Source: Cavia porcellus (taxonomy: Eukaryota > Chordata > Mammalia > Rodentia > Caviidae). Taken from it: 64,000 nucleotides of DNA. The stretch lies in contig NW_026947503.1 of NCBI RefSeq assembly GCF_034190915.1, positions 23,146,532 through 23,210,531 on the forward strand. Reading direction: 5' to 3'. Positions 1 through 10,599 of this stretch are shown in pieces. The notes below the pieces were generated by a model, which was given only the letters and a program-made list of their open reading frames with translations, searched no databases and had not been told where the DNA came from. A program made the position numbers and the translations under genes. The number at the start of each line of letters is the position of its first letter. The stretch's first letter is position 1.

Positions 1-650
1 AAACTACTATTTTCATTATCTCCGTTTTAGAATGTTTTAAAATTTTCCAAACTGTACCATACCTCAAAATTTAATGTATAGGTAACTATACATGAATACT
101 TTTTAGAGTAGACTATGAATACCTGAACCTGGGAAATATGTGGAGGAAGGGACACAGAAGATAGTTAACAAGTACAGCAACACAGTCAGATAGAAGGACT
201 AATTCTTAACATTCTGTAATAGCAGTTTCCAAAATTCTTGGTACTAAAGATGAGTTTTGTGGAAGACATTTTTTTCCATGGATCAGGGTATTTGGGGTAG
301 CAATTTTCAGATGACTCATACATTACATCTATTGTGCACCTTATTTCTCTTACTATTACATTGTAATAGATAATGAAATAGAGAACTCACCAAAATGCAG
401 AAGCAAGTAAATAAAATAATAGGTAGGTCTTGTGCAGAATAAAGTGTTAGATTCTGATTTAAAAGGTAGCTATACAATTGAATTGCACCAATTCACTTGC
501 CACTATAAAGCCTGACACTACATGCAGTTTATCACTTGCCACTTGCCTACAGGGTTTTGATTTGAGACTGGAAATGTCACACTATACCCCCAGGAATATG
601 TATACTTATTATATGCTAATTAAAAATAAAAATGTACAAAGATTCTCTTT
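1..650. other. No gene recognised
   Basis: AT-rich single-copy-looking DNA. Open frames are short, lack recognisable motifs and fit chance expectation. No repeat family was recognised by eye. Confidence 0.5.
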
Positions 651-664
651 AAAACAAAGTTGTT

Positions 665-783
665 GGGACTGGGGATTTAGCTCAGCGGCGTAAGCACCTG
701 CCTTGCAAGCAGGCGGTCGTGAGTTCGATCCCTGGTACCAATAAAAAGGAAAAAGACAAAAAAATAAAATAAATAAAATAAAT
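665..783 (+). mobile_element. Young tRNA-derived SINE (ID-like), intact
   Basis: The 5' part (671-740) folds like a tRNA: an A-box-like TAGCTCAGCGG, a perfect anticodon-arm stem CCTGC/GCAGG around loop CTTGCAA (anticodon TGC, alanine), and a B box GTTCGATCC. A short fixed segment ATAAAAAGGAAAAAGAC follows, then an A-rich tail of AAAT repeats. It is flanked by a perfect 14-bp target-site duplication AAAACAAAGTTGTT at 651-664 and 784-797, the mark of L1-driven retroposition. The tRNA likeness and RNA polymerase III promoter boxes are expected of ID-type SINEs, so this is not called as a tRNA gene. Perfect duplication and little decay suggest a young insertion. Confidence 0.92.
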
Positions 784-797
784 AAAACAAAGTTGTT

Positions 798-1888
798 AAA
801 TATATTTCTTTAATCAAAGTGAAAGTATATTTCATCTCCATTGATTAAAGATCTAAACTTTTTCTCAATGGGAGCAAAGGAGAGAGGAAAATAAAAAAGA
901 TCTAAGATGCAATATGTACCAATTCCACATGAGAAACATCTTTATTAACTATCAAAAATTGTGCTAATAAAATTAATAAAAAGCTTACATGAATGTATTA
1001 TATATAAAAAGAAACAAGTTTTTTAAAATAAAATTTATGTTTGTTTTGACTCTGTTTCAACAATTTTCAAAGCTATAATTAATATTCTGAGAACATTAGT
1101 TTAGTAACTATCTCAGAAAGCTAACCTGTAAGCTCGACATTTTCAGTCTGAGGGTTCATAGAGTATAGTTGCATGCACATTTAAAAATGCATACGGGTTC
1201 TTATATGCAAATATTTTAATCAGGAGAGAGGGAAGGAGAGGGAGAGGGTAAGAAGGTGGGAGAAGAAAAAGCAAGTGACACAGAGAGACAGAGACAGAGA
1301 GACAGACACAGAACGTGTTACTATTCAAGTTCAGAGTGTTCCATATATTTTCAAAAACCAAAAAGTGCTAAATAATCTACAAATGCTTAATGTAAGCAAA
1401 TGTATTATATGATCATATAAAGGAAAAATGGTTTGCTATTTTGTAAAAATTGCAAGTATATTAATAAATCAAAGTGTTATTTTTCATTTTTCTAATTGTT
1501 TAGAATTATAAAGATTAATAAATATCAACACTATGGTATTATTGTATTAACTAATGTTGCATGTTAAAAACCATATGAGTTTACTATTTTTGCTGAAATT
1601 CCACTAGTGTTAATAATGGTATTATTCATTAAAATATGCGGTCAATAAAATTTAGATTAAAGCACTGCATTTCTTTCAGTTTAATATGATTAACAGTAAA
1701 TCTTCACTAATTGCAAATGATTTGAAATATATTCAGTGCTTTCCTTCAGGAATCCGTTCAGCTTCATTTGCTATAACCATATTTAGGGTCTTATCTTTCA
1801 GAAAGCAAGGTGATGCCATAGACAAATAATTAATTCCAAATCATATAATTTTTAAAATATAATTAATATTGTCCTATAAAAATCATAG
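798..1888. other. No gene; purine microsatellite inside
   Basis: AT-rich sequence without recognisable coding potential. It contains an impure GA/CAGA-type microsatellite at about 1221-1312. Nothing else could be assigned. Confidence 0.5.
1221..1312. repeat. GA/CAGA-rich simple repeat
   Basis: Purine-rich run of GAGAGG, GAGACA and CAGAGA units with interruptions. Open frames across it on the complementary strand are low-complexity artefacts. Confidence 0.8.
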
Positions 1889-2007
1889 ACTAGCTGAGTG
1901 TGGCTATGCATGCCTATAATCTCAGCTTTTGGGTGGCTGAGGCAGAAACATCACCACGAGTTTAAGGCCAACCTAGGCTGTGTAAGTGAGTTCAAAGTCA
2001 GCCTGCA
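1889..2007 (+). mobile_element. 7SL-derived (B1-like) half of a dimeric SINE, 5' piece
   Basis: Shows the 7SL/B1 order of motifs: GAGTGTGGCTATGCATGCC, a polymerase III A-box region, GAGGCAGAAACATCACCACG, GAGTTTAAGGCCAACCTAGG, then GTTCAAAGTCAGCCTGCA. The element is interrupted at 2007 by an L1 3' end and resumes at 3366, where the rest of the B1 unit and a tRNA-derived unit follow. Confidence 0.8.
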
Positions 2008-3351
2008 CTACCGCTGTGGAGGTCTATCTGAATGTTCCTCAAAAAGGTGGGACTGGAAGTCCCATTTGACCCAGCTATTTCACTTCTAGGCACATTCCCA
2101 AAAGAACTGAAAACATCACATCACAGTGATATATGTTCACCCATGTTTACAGCAACACAGCTTATAATAACAAGATCTCGGACACAACATAAATGCACAT
2201 CAATTGAGGAATAGATAAAAAAGATGTGATATTTTTATGCAATGGAGTACTACTCAGCTATGAAGAATGATCACACTGAGAAATTTATAAATAAATGGAT
2301 GCAAACTTGAGACCATACTCATAAGTGAAATAAATCAAACTAACATGTATAAATACCATATTGTCTCACTAGTATAAGAAATGGTAAGAGTACATAATTC
2401 TCAATAAATATAGTGAAAGGATAAGAATAAGGATAAGCATCTGTTCAAAGGGGAAAAATAATATCTCTGGAAAAAGCTAGAAAAGCAAAAAGGAAGGGAA
2501 AAGAAAAATTATCTAAAATTATATAAACACACAGGATAGCTAAGATGATCGTGCTACAAATTCTTTAAGTTCTTGGAACAAAATAGTTTACATTCGTAGG
2601 GTTAGAACAATTTTTCATGTTTGCATCTGGTGATCTGAGGAACTCTTGAAGATCATTATGTAAAATAGCAACCCTAATTATGCTCCTTTCACCTTGTTTT
2701 GAAGGCATATACGGTCATTGTTTTAGACTCTTTTCTATTGTTGTCTTTTTTGTTACATGTTTTTCTAGTCATTTGTTTTGTTTTGTTTTGTTTTGTTTTT
2801 CCCTCTAATACAGAAAGGATAGGTATACATGTAGAGGCTTATACCTGTGTAGAACTTGTCCTAAACAGTTTACGAGAATCAATTACATTGTACGTTATGA
2901 AACGAACAGCTATTTTGAAGAAAAAGAGACAGCTTATGGTATCCATTACTGAGTCTGTATCAGCATGCTCTGAAGTCCAATAATGCTTTTATTCTTCGTT
3001 TAGAGTGATTTTACTCTGTTTTATATTGTTTGATTTCAACATACATGAAGGTATGGACAGCTATTTTGAAGAGAACAAGAGACATTATAGCAGCCACTGT
3101 TGATTCCCTATTGTCTGGTTTTTGAAGGCCTGTAATGCCTTCATTACTGTGTTCTGATCAGTTTTATACTATTTTGTATTGTATAAATTTATTGTGTGTG
3201 AAGATATGGACAAGTATTTAGAAGAAAACAAGAGACATTATGGCAGCCAGGTTGTCTTGCTGTGAAATCTGTGTTATTTACATTGTTTTCTTCTGAATTG
3301 TTTTGTTCTATTTTATTATGTTCAGTTTTACCCTCTTTAAAATTAAAAAAA
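2008..3351 (+). mobile_element. L1 3' end (ORF2 C-terminus and 3' UTR), 5'-truncated, inserted in a SINE
   Basis: It starts in the ORF2 C-terminal region (CATTTGACCCAGCTATTTCA, then the TGGAGTACTACTCAGCTATG block) with stops and frameshifts, so it is not functional. A long 3' UTR follows, whose last 450 bp consist of three diverged copies of a module of about 150 bp (near 2899-3052, 3053-3206 and 3207-3340), each beginning around GGACAGCTATTTTGAAGA. It ends in an A-rich tail. A 14-bp target-site duplication with one mismatch (1994-2007 and 3352-3365, sharing CAGCCTGCA) shows that it jumped into the surrounding dimeric SINE. Confidence 0.88.
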
Positions 3352-3365
3352 AAAGGCAGCCTGCA

Positions 3366-3475
3366 GTACATATAAAGGCCTTGTCTCAAAAAATAAGGGC
3401 CTGGGATTTAGCTCAGCAGCATAAGCACCTGCCTTGCAAGCACCTGGCTGTGAGTTTATCCCTGGTACTAAAAAA
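3366..3475 (+). mobile_element. 3' piece of the dimeric SINE (end of B1 unit plus tRNA-like unit)
   Basis: The end of a 7SL-type unit (TACATATAAAGGCCTTGTCTC, A-rich linker) runs directly into a tRNA-derived unit (TGGGATTTAGCTCAGCAGCA ... CTTGCAAGC ... GAGTTTATCCCTGGTAC), then an A/T-rich tail. Joined with 1889-2007 it forms one B1-plus-ID dimer. Dimers of this order (B1-dID type) are known from several non-murid rodent families. Confidence 0.82.
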
Positions 3476-4015
3476 TTAAAATTTAAATAATTAATTAAAT
3501 TAAAAATGTTTTAAAGCTGAAAACTAAACTACAATGAAGAATTGGATATTATAACTTCAAATATTTCAATTTGAGAGCGACTGTTTGGCATAGATTATCA
3601 TTATTTTGTTTTAAATTTTAAATTAGTGGTTTTACATAGTGTTCAAGCTACTCTAAATGCTAAAATGCAATCTTAAGCGTTAATGTCACATTAGTATGAC
3701 AAGATAATATCCATGTCATCTGCAGATTATGCTTTTAAAATAACACGATGCAGTTTGACCCTTCTGTTGACTAGCACACTGAGAGAAGAAACAATTAAGG
3801 AGGAAAGGAGGTGCCGAAAGGTTATGTTGAATAGAAAATGCTGTTACATTCAGAACCAAAGAATACTTGTGCAGTGAGGAGGCTTTGAAGCATTCACAAT
3901 GTCTTGTACTAATTTGTGTTATTGGAGGAGTCTTTGCAGAGGGCAAGAAGGTAAAATAAACAGCAGGAACAGGAAAATACTATGAGGGTCAGTCAAATCA
4001 AGAGTAAGCAAAGTT

Positions 4016-4153
4016 GGCCCTGGTGGCACATGCATTCTGGGAGGTTGAGGCAAGTGGATTGCAAGTACCAGCTGAGATACTTTATGAGATCATTCTCAAA
4101 TTTTTTAAAAGGCTGGCAATGTAGCTCAGTGAGATAGGCTTGGGTGTAGTACT
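4016..4153 (+). mobile_element. Dimeric SINE (B1-like plus ID-like), older copy
   Basis: The 7SL-like left half (CCTGGTGGCACATGCATTCT, GGGAGGTTGAGGCAAGTGGA) is followed by an A-rich linker and a decayed tRNA-like half (GGCTGGCAATGTAGCTCAGTG, GGGTGTAGTACTCAG). Its tail has become the CAGAGA microsatellite that starts at 4154. Confidence 0.75.
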
Positions 4154-4223
4154 CAGAGAGAGAGACAGAGACAGAGACAGAGACAGAGACCAAGACAGAG
4201 ATAGAGAGAGAGACAGACAGAGA
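4154..4223. repeat. (CAGAGA)n / (GA)n microsatellite
   Basis: Runs of GAGAGA and CAGAGA immediately after the SINE at 4016-4153. Microsatellites commonly grow from SINE tails. The serine/valine-rich open frame on the complementary strand is an artefact of the repeat. Confidence 0.88.
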
Positions 4224-6310
4224 TAATATTATTGAGACTAAAGCAACAAATAAGTGATAATGTTTATAGGACTCAAAAAACTTACAACAGTACATTTATT
4301 TCACACTTTTTCTGTGATTGTACCATTCATTTTGGAAGTGCATATTTCCTATATTTCTTTGCTGATAGTCAGGAATATGAACACCACCAGATTGATCATA
4401 GTAGTTTTTAAAATACAAATAAATGATTAAAGTATGTTGGAAATAGGATGTGATCTGTGTTCTTTCCTGCATTTTCTAAGTATATTAACAACACAAATTT
4501 TTTCTTTCTCTAATTACTTCTATTAGATATTAATGAGCCAGAATTTATAGAATACCTAAAAGGCTTTATGTTATACTTGGTTTACAGTCAGCCATAACAA
4601 AGTAAAGAAAAATAAAAATGTTCCTCTCTTTCTAGAAGAATTGAAATGCATGACCAAATCCCTGGCCCATGTTAGTCACTCAATAAATATTGGCTGGATT
4701 TAAGATTTTGTAAGGTGGTAAAGAACATTCATAAAGCAACATCCTTAATAAGCAATAATGGCAAGATCATACACAGACTGTCACTAACACCTTAGTTTGA
4801 CTTAAAGATTTTTCAATTTTATAGTGGAACAAAACTTTATAATGGAGCAAAATTTTGAGTGGTACACACTCAAAGAGCACCTGCATCTCAGACCTAAAGC
4901 AGAGAAGCACTTCACTGGTGTTACAATGTAAAAGGTACTGTACAATAAAACTCTCCACATTCCAAGGTTTCAGGCACAAACTAGAGCAAAACACAACTAT
5001 GAAAAATAGTTTTGTTCCTGGATACAACAGAAAGAAAAGTCAGAGTTGATTTTCAACAGTTAAAAGAAGAACAATATTCAAAATCAACTTCTGAGAAATT
5101 TAACTCCATTTAAAAGAGAAAATATTTCCCACAAGAAATATATTATCAATAATAACAATCCAACATTTTATGAATAAATGAATAAAAGGACATATATTTC
5201 TGTTTGAAAATTATATATGCTCTAGTATTTAGAGCCTCGATTCTATGCTTTTAAAACTTTATTTTAAAACTCTGGATGATTAGGAAAAAAACCATCATAG
5301 TGTATCATGATTAAAGCCCCATGAGAAAATTTTCATATTTATTACAAGAGTACTGAGCACACTACCCATTGAGCTGAAGAACTACAAAACTACTTAAAGA
5401 TCTACTATTTTAAAAGGTGAAATTTCTGATGCTCTGTTGCACAACAGTGGAAGCCAGTGTCAGGAGTGCTATGAGAGTCAGCTTTACAGCGAATTGCTCA
5501 AGTACAGCCCGTAAAATGGAGGTGAGATAACATCTGGGTTTAAATACTGGGGATGAATGTAGGTACAGCCCAGATGAGGCTGGAAGAAGGAAGAGGATTC
5601 TTTGACCAGAATGTATGAGAACAGAGCCAGAAAAAGAGTAACTAAAGAAATCTTGATCTAGTATTTCGTTATTTAGAACGTTTCAAGCAGCTCCAAATCA
5701 GCTGTTTGTGGTGATCAGTCTGACAGCTGCTTTAAATGAAAGCTGAGAACGCAGGACTGGGTGTGTGTTTGTTGATGGCTTCTTGTGTCATCATGTGTGT
5801 CTTCTTGATGGCTTATTCACTCAGCTGTGTGGTGAGAAGGTATAATCCTCTTTACAGTCTGAGTGTACTTCCGAACTTTCGATGGTTTATTTGTGTATCA
5901 GGAGCCAGAAATTACAGCTAGGCTTTGAAAAATCTTGAGACAGGTATCTCTTCTTGGTGCTGAATTGTCACTTTTCAGCTGGAGTATGGAATATCTGTTC
6001 CACACTCCCCAGTTCTATTCAAGTTATCGCCGATTGCCATCATATTCAGGATTCAGTTCTTCCACAAACAGAATTCATTGGATGACAACGTGAGTGGAGA
6101 TCTCTGATCAGTTTTCTAACAACCCTTTTTCCTATGAATTTCCTAGCTGACGTCTTTTTGAAGTAAATAATCCATTGCAACCAAACTATTTAGGTATCAA
6201 ATTCAGTGGATTGTTCTAAACTTGGCACTCCTTGATTCTTTTCATTTCACCTTTGAACTTGACCCTCACTTTTTGTTTTACAGAAATAACACGAGACTTT
6301 AGTGTTTCTT
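4224..6310. other. No gene recognised; one possible MIR piece
   Basis: AT-rich with no supported coding region. A segment near 4645-4705 (CCTGGCCCATGTTAGTCACT, then CAATAAATATTGGCTGGAT) resembles the 3' part of a MIR. Short open frames at 4767-5049 overlap on both strands and at 5736-5921 show no recognisable domain. Confidence 0.45.
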
Positions 6311-6543
6311 TTGAGAGATATAGCATAGTGCAGTGTTTGAAAGTATATGCTCTGGTCTTAGAGTGCCCTGATACAAATCCCACATTTATTTGGTGAGTAA
6401 GCTTGTGGAACTTACTTACTCCATCTCTGATTCCATTCTTTCTTCTATTGTTAAAAATAAGAGGAATCTAACTTAAAAGTTCATAGTTGAAAAGTATCAC
6501 ATTACAGTGTCTACCACACTCAATAAATATAAGCTACTATTAT
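6311..6543 (+). mobile_element. MIR SINE
   Basis: Keeps the MIR layout: AGCATAGTGCAGTGTTTGAAAG, a CTGGTCTTAGAGTGCCCTGA stretch in the core, the TTGTGGAACTTACTTACTCC block, and the CTCAATAAATATAAGCTACT 3' end. Divergence fits an old mammalian-wide element. Confidence 0.7.
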
Positions 6544-7404
6544 CCAGTAAGAAAAGGCCGCCTGTGTTAGAGGCCTCCATAAGGTCATCCAGACCTCTAT
6601 TGTTTAACTGAGGTTATGATCCTGCTCTTTCCTCCTCCCTTTATCATCTCTGCATGTTACTGTTAATGGAGCCAGATGACATGCATTCTATTAAGGAATA
6701 ATCTTGGTAGGATAACCAATAAGGGAAAAATACATGTTTTACTTAGAAGATGCTCTTTAATTTTCTCAGCAGGAACAAAAGAACTCTCCAAAGTAAGTTG
6801 CACACCATGTATTTAATGTAAGAAAATGAAACAAACCCACATTTCACAATCCTCAGGCTGGCACTTTGTTTAAATTATTCTGCTTTTTTACAAGTTTTGT
6901 AAGTGTTTGCTTTTTATGGGCTGAAACACTGCACTGCTTTTATATTTCCAGATAGGGATAAGCAAATAAAACATGCTACACTATTCTTAGTGAATGTGTA
7001 GATGAACAAGACAGTTCTGATAATAAATCAGAGAAAACATTAAAGCTTAAATATACCACAAGGAAATGAATTTCTTCCAGAAGAAAATACCAATAGCTTT
7101 CATGTCATTTCAAAGCTTCAATTGTTGTTCTGCTTTTTTATTTATGAGACAGTATATGACATAATTAGCTACCATTGTATAATCTTGTAATGTATTTTTC
7201 ACTTCTGAGTATCACATCATGAATACTTTCTTAAATATGGAAAATGTTCAATTGATATCTTCAATAAGTGGTAACACTTTTATCCTTATGATTTTTTTGT
7301 TCCTCAATGCTATGCCACTTCAAATCTTTATCCTAACCTATAGGACACAAACATACTTCTGAGTTACCATGAATATGTACCCTTTCTAAGTAGCTGTTAT
7401 GGAC
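6544..7404. other. No gene recognised
   Basis: AT-rich sequence, no repeat family or coding region that I can support. Confidence 0.5.
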
Positions 7405-7500
7405 TTCATGGTGTCCTATCAAATTCATACTGAAGCTCCAATCTCTAGTACCTAAGAATAGGGCTTTATTTGGAGGTGGAGTCTTTGGGAAGAGTACTGA
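7405..7500 (+). mobile_element. MaLR (MLT1-type) LTR fragment, 5' part
   Basis: CAAATTCATACTGAAGCTCC, CTTTATTTGGAGGTGGAG and TCTTTGGGAAGAG match the order of motifs at the start of MLT1-class LTRs (AAATTCATATGTTGAAG ... GGTATTTGGAGGTGGGG). The rest of the LTR is absent and a 7SL-derived SINE follows. Confidence 0.65.
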
Positions 7501-7516
7501 GTTAAAATTATTTTTC

Positions 7517-7636
7517 ATTTTGAGACAGGGATCCCACTCGGTCACTAATTTTGCCAGGTTGGGATTGAGTCAGCAAACCTTTGTCTCAGCCTCTCAGAGT
7601 GCTGGAATTACAAGCAGAAGCCAACATGCCCAGCCA
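7517..7636 (-). mobile_element. 7SL-derived (B1-like) SINE
   Basis: Reads on the plus strand as the complement of a B1/Alu-type unit: TTTTGAGACAGGGATCCCAC, TTGCCAGGTTGGGATTGAG, CTCAGCCTCTCAGAGTGCTGG, CATGCCCAGCC. Diverged, so an old copy. Confidence 0.8.
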
Positions 7637-7639
7637 GGA

Positions 7640-8490
7640 ATTCCTGTTTTAAATTTGTGTTTGTCAGATTATGACTGAGATTAAGCCTGTTGGTTGTCTC
7701 TCAAATTTTTGGTCAGTATCATATACTATAAGATTACCTTTTTTATTGATACAGTGATATCTAGGTTAATGAATGTTTTTGTTTCAAACAGTTTGGTTCA
7801 CAAACAGAAACATTTACCAAAATTTTGTTTTCGTTTGAGAACTCTGTATTGAGTGATGAACATGCCCATCGGCAACTTTCCCACATGAACATGAATGTGA
7901 CCATTCTTTTCTAGACTTGTGAATGAATTAAGTTCATTAAGTTAGGTATCAGTATGTATAGGGGTTCCTCACACTTTGTTTATTTTGTATGTCACAAAAA
8001 TTTTCTCACAGGTTCTAGTTCATTATTTTGAATTTTGTTCAGTTTTGCATTAGAGCACATCTCATTTTAATTCAGTGCTCTTCCCAAAGGCTCTACCTCC
8101 AAATAAACAAACAAAAGTTGTCCATTGAATCAGGTATAGCAAAATCAAACCAAAAACAGAACACTATAAAAATAATCAGAAAAGAATATATAATAGAGCA
8201 AAACCATTACTCAGAACAAAGCAAAATAGTCAAAACAATATTGGTCTTCAAAGACAAGATATAAGTGGGTTTTCGTTCGTTGCAGTTTGTTACTCAGTCT
8301 AAAATGTTTGCCGTCACTGATCTAATGGAATTCAAATATCTCTCCCCAAAATGATAGATAGTTAAGATGCAAAATATGGTAATTAATAATTCAATATCGT
8401 GTAGTTCAAAATGTCATTTTACTCCATAAAGATATATAATTATTATTTATCAATCAAAAAAGTATTAACAAAAATAAAATATAGGAAGTA
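7640..8490. other. No gene recognised
   Basis: AT-rich sequence. A 78-codon lysine/isoleucine-rich open frame at 8028-8264 has no recognisable feature and is considered chance. Confidence 0.5.
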
Positions 8491-8492
8491 AT

Positions 8493-8560
8493 ATAAGACT
8501 ACAAAGAAAGTGATTCCATTTATAGAAGCTCAAAAAGAGGCAAAACAAACTTGTAGTTCA
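8493..8560 (+). mobile_element. Ancient L1 3'-end fragment
   Basis: GTGATTCCATTTATAGAAGC followed by TCAAAAAGAGGCAAAAC resembles the conserved block near the 3' end of old mammalian L1s (TGATTCCATTTATATGAAGT...CAGGCAAAAC). Confidence 0.45.
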
Positions 8561-8572
8561 GAAAAATTTACT

Positions 8573-9170
8573 GGAGATATTATAATAGCACAGTTCATAA
8601 TTGCTAAATCTTGGAAGCAGCCTATATGCCCATCAACAGGTGAATGGATAAAGAAAAAGTAAATTTATACACAGAGGAGTAGTATTGTGCTTTGAGGCAG
8701 AATAAACTTGAGTCATTAGAAAAATGAATGCACCTGGAAAACTATAATGCTCAGTGAAATAACAGACACACGAGCTTAAATATTTCATGGCTTCCCTTAT
8801 GTGAGAAATCCAAATTACAAATAAAGAGCAAGATAAAAATTGATGAGAGAAGGTACAGAAATTAATCTTTCTTAAAAGAGAAAGGGATCAAAAGATTAAA
8901 AGAGGGAGAGATAAGGATGAAAAGAGATATTAAGATGTGTTGTGAATTGCACAAACCACACAAGAAATGTAAACATTATTACATTCTTACTGCAAATATA
9001 TCCAAAAGAAATAAAGAAAGAAAAAGATCAATAGATAGATGGAATGGTGGGGGAGAGGAGTGAAGGGGATGAAAAAAAGAATTAAGATGTATTATTTATG
9101 TATACCAACTCCACACGTGGAATGTAAACATTATGTACTCAAACATGTTAAAGAAATTTTTTTAAAAATT
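8573..9170 (+). mobile_element. L1 3' end with duplicated terminal 3' UTR segment
   Basis: CACAGTTCATAATTGCTAAA, TCTTGGAAGCAGCC and GCCCATCAACAGGTGAATGG are the C-terminal end of L1 ORF2, followed by the AGTGAAATAA block and a purine-rich 3' UTR. The last part of the UTR occurs twice, 152 bp apart: GATGAAAAGAGATATTAAGA near 8916 and GATGAAAAAAAGAATTAAGA near 9068, each leading to AATGTAAACATTAT. Reading frames are broken. Confidence 0.8.
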
Positions 9171-9239
9171 GTGAAAAGCAAAAAAATTAGCAGACTATGT
9201 AAATATACTTTTTGTTCAATTTGAGAGGGAAAAATGTAA

Positions 9240-10030
9240 TCAGGATGCACATTTTCAAAGTTTCTGTCCATTTTAATGCAATGTTCATTTCAGCCTGATT
9301 GAAACTATTTGCATATGGCTCCATTTTAGTTGATATGAATGATTTATGTTACAATGAGAAAAAAATAAATCACTAGTCTGTATGCTCCAAATTTGGTGTC
9401 ACCCTAATATTCTCATGTATGACCTGTCTTCCAATACAACACATGTAGTCTCTCTCCTAATGATGCTTTGGTTTTGTTCTCATTTTTGTTTTTGTGTCTG
9501 ATATACCTATTTCTTAGCTCGCCTCTATTCTTCTGCATTTGCCCACTGTTGGGAAGAGCTCATTTAAATAGCATTATGTATGAAAAACTTACTCAAACCT
9601 GCAATCAGAGAGAATAATTTTTCTTCTGACCTCCTGGAGCTCTCTGCTTGGTTCTTTTACAGATTTCCTAAAATCATGTAAGTTATTCATGTGACTTTTT
9701 TCTGTTTCCTCTATACCAGGAGTCCAGAGATATCAGCTTTTGTCTATCTCTTTTCAAAATTCTCACTTCAATTCTGTAATATAATAAATGTTTTTCAAAT
9801 TATTTAATCTTAAGAAAGAGTTCATAAAAATTGTTCCAACACTTGAAGCATGATACTTTCAAGCTTTGCATTATATCTTGATACAAAAGTTATCATTAAT
9901 TTCTAAAAAAGACCTTGGAAAGTAAATAAGAAGAACACATAGAATAAGACAGAAAAATCAAATAATGTCAGAAACTAACAAAAAACTTGGGTAAATTAAA
10001 AGACACATAATCATAATCTTTCTTTGAAGA
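9240..10030. other. No gene recognised
   Basis: AT-rich; no coding region or repeat family that I can support. Confidence 0.5.
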
Positions 10031-10039
10031 CAGAAACTT

Positions 10040-10110
10040 TTTGTTTTGAAATGGGAACTCACTGTGACCCAGGCTCTGCGATCACCCCATCTCAGGCTCT
10101 CAAGGACAGA
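10040..10110 (-). mobile_element. Partial 7SL-derived SINE
   Basis: TTTTGAAATGGGAACTCACT, GTGACCCAGGCTCTGCGATC and CTCAGGCTCTCAAGG resemble the complement of the 5' half of a B1-type element. Short and diverged. Confidence 0.45.
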
Positions 10111-10599
10111 AACCTTAAAAGGTCAGAGACTTGGTACATTCAAGTACACAATTATCTCTCTAAAATTGTAGCTGAAGTTATGCTTTCAAAAATAAGAAAC
10201 TCCACAACATTTTTCATAAAGACAGAATCTTGAACTTTTGAACTCTGGAAATAGCGAAAAAAATACATAAACTTAATGTGTTCCAGAGTAATTTGTTGAA
10301 TAAACTTGAAAGCTAGTGTTTAAAGGGAATCTGAGTCCCAGCCTGTGGGGAAAATTGTAATTATTTCAAGACCAAAAAAAATACACGTTCCAAACCACAA
10401 AGGAAAACATTGCACTGGATACTGTACATATCTTTGGTGGTAATGTTAATGCCTAACTGTTCACAAAAAGTCACATTACATTATGCAGGAAAAAACTAAA
10501 TGTTTTTCTAGGTTATAAAAGTAGTAAATTGCATAATACTTAACTTACACATTATGATAGGGTTCTAGCCCCTCATGTGTAGACCATATCATGATTTTC

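Noticed and set aside
671..740. tRNA-Ala(TGC)-like cloverleaf
   Set aside because: It continues into a SINE tail and A-rich run, has a second copy at about 61913, and is flanked by a target-site duplication, so it is a retroposon head and not a tRNA gene.
3993..4295. 100-codon serine/valine-rich open frame
   Set aside because: Driven by the CAGAGA microsatellite and a SINE.
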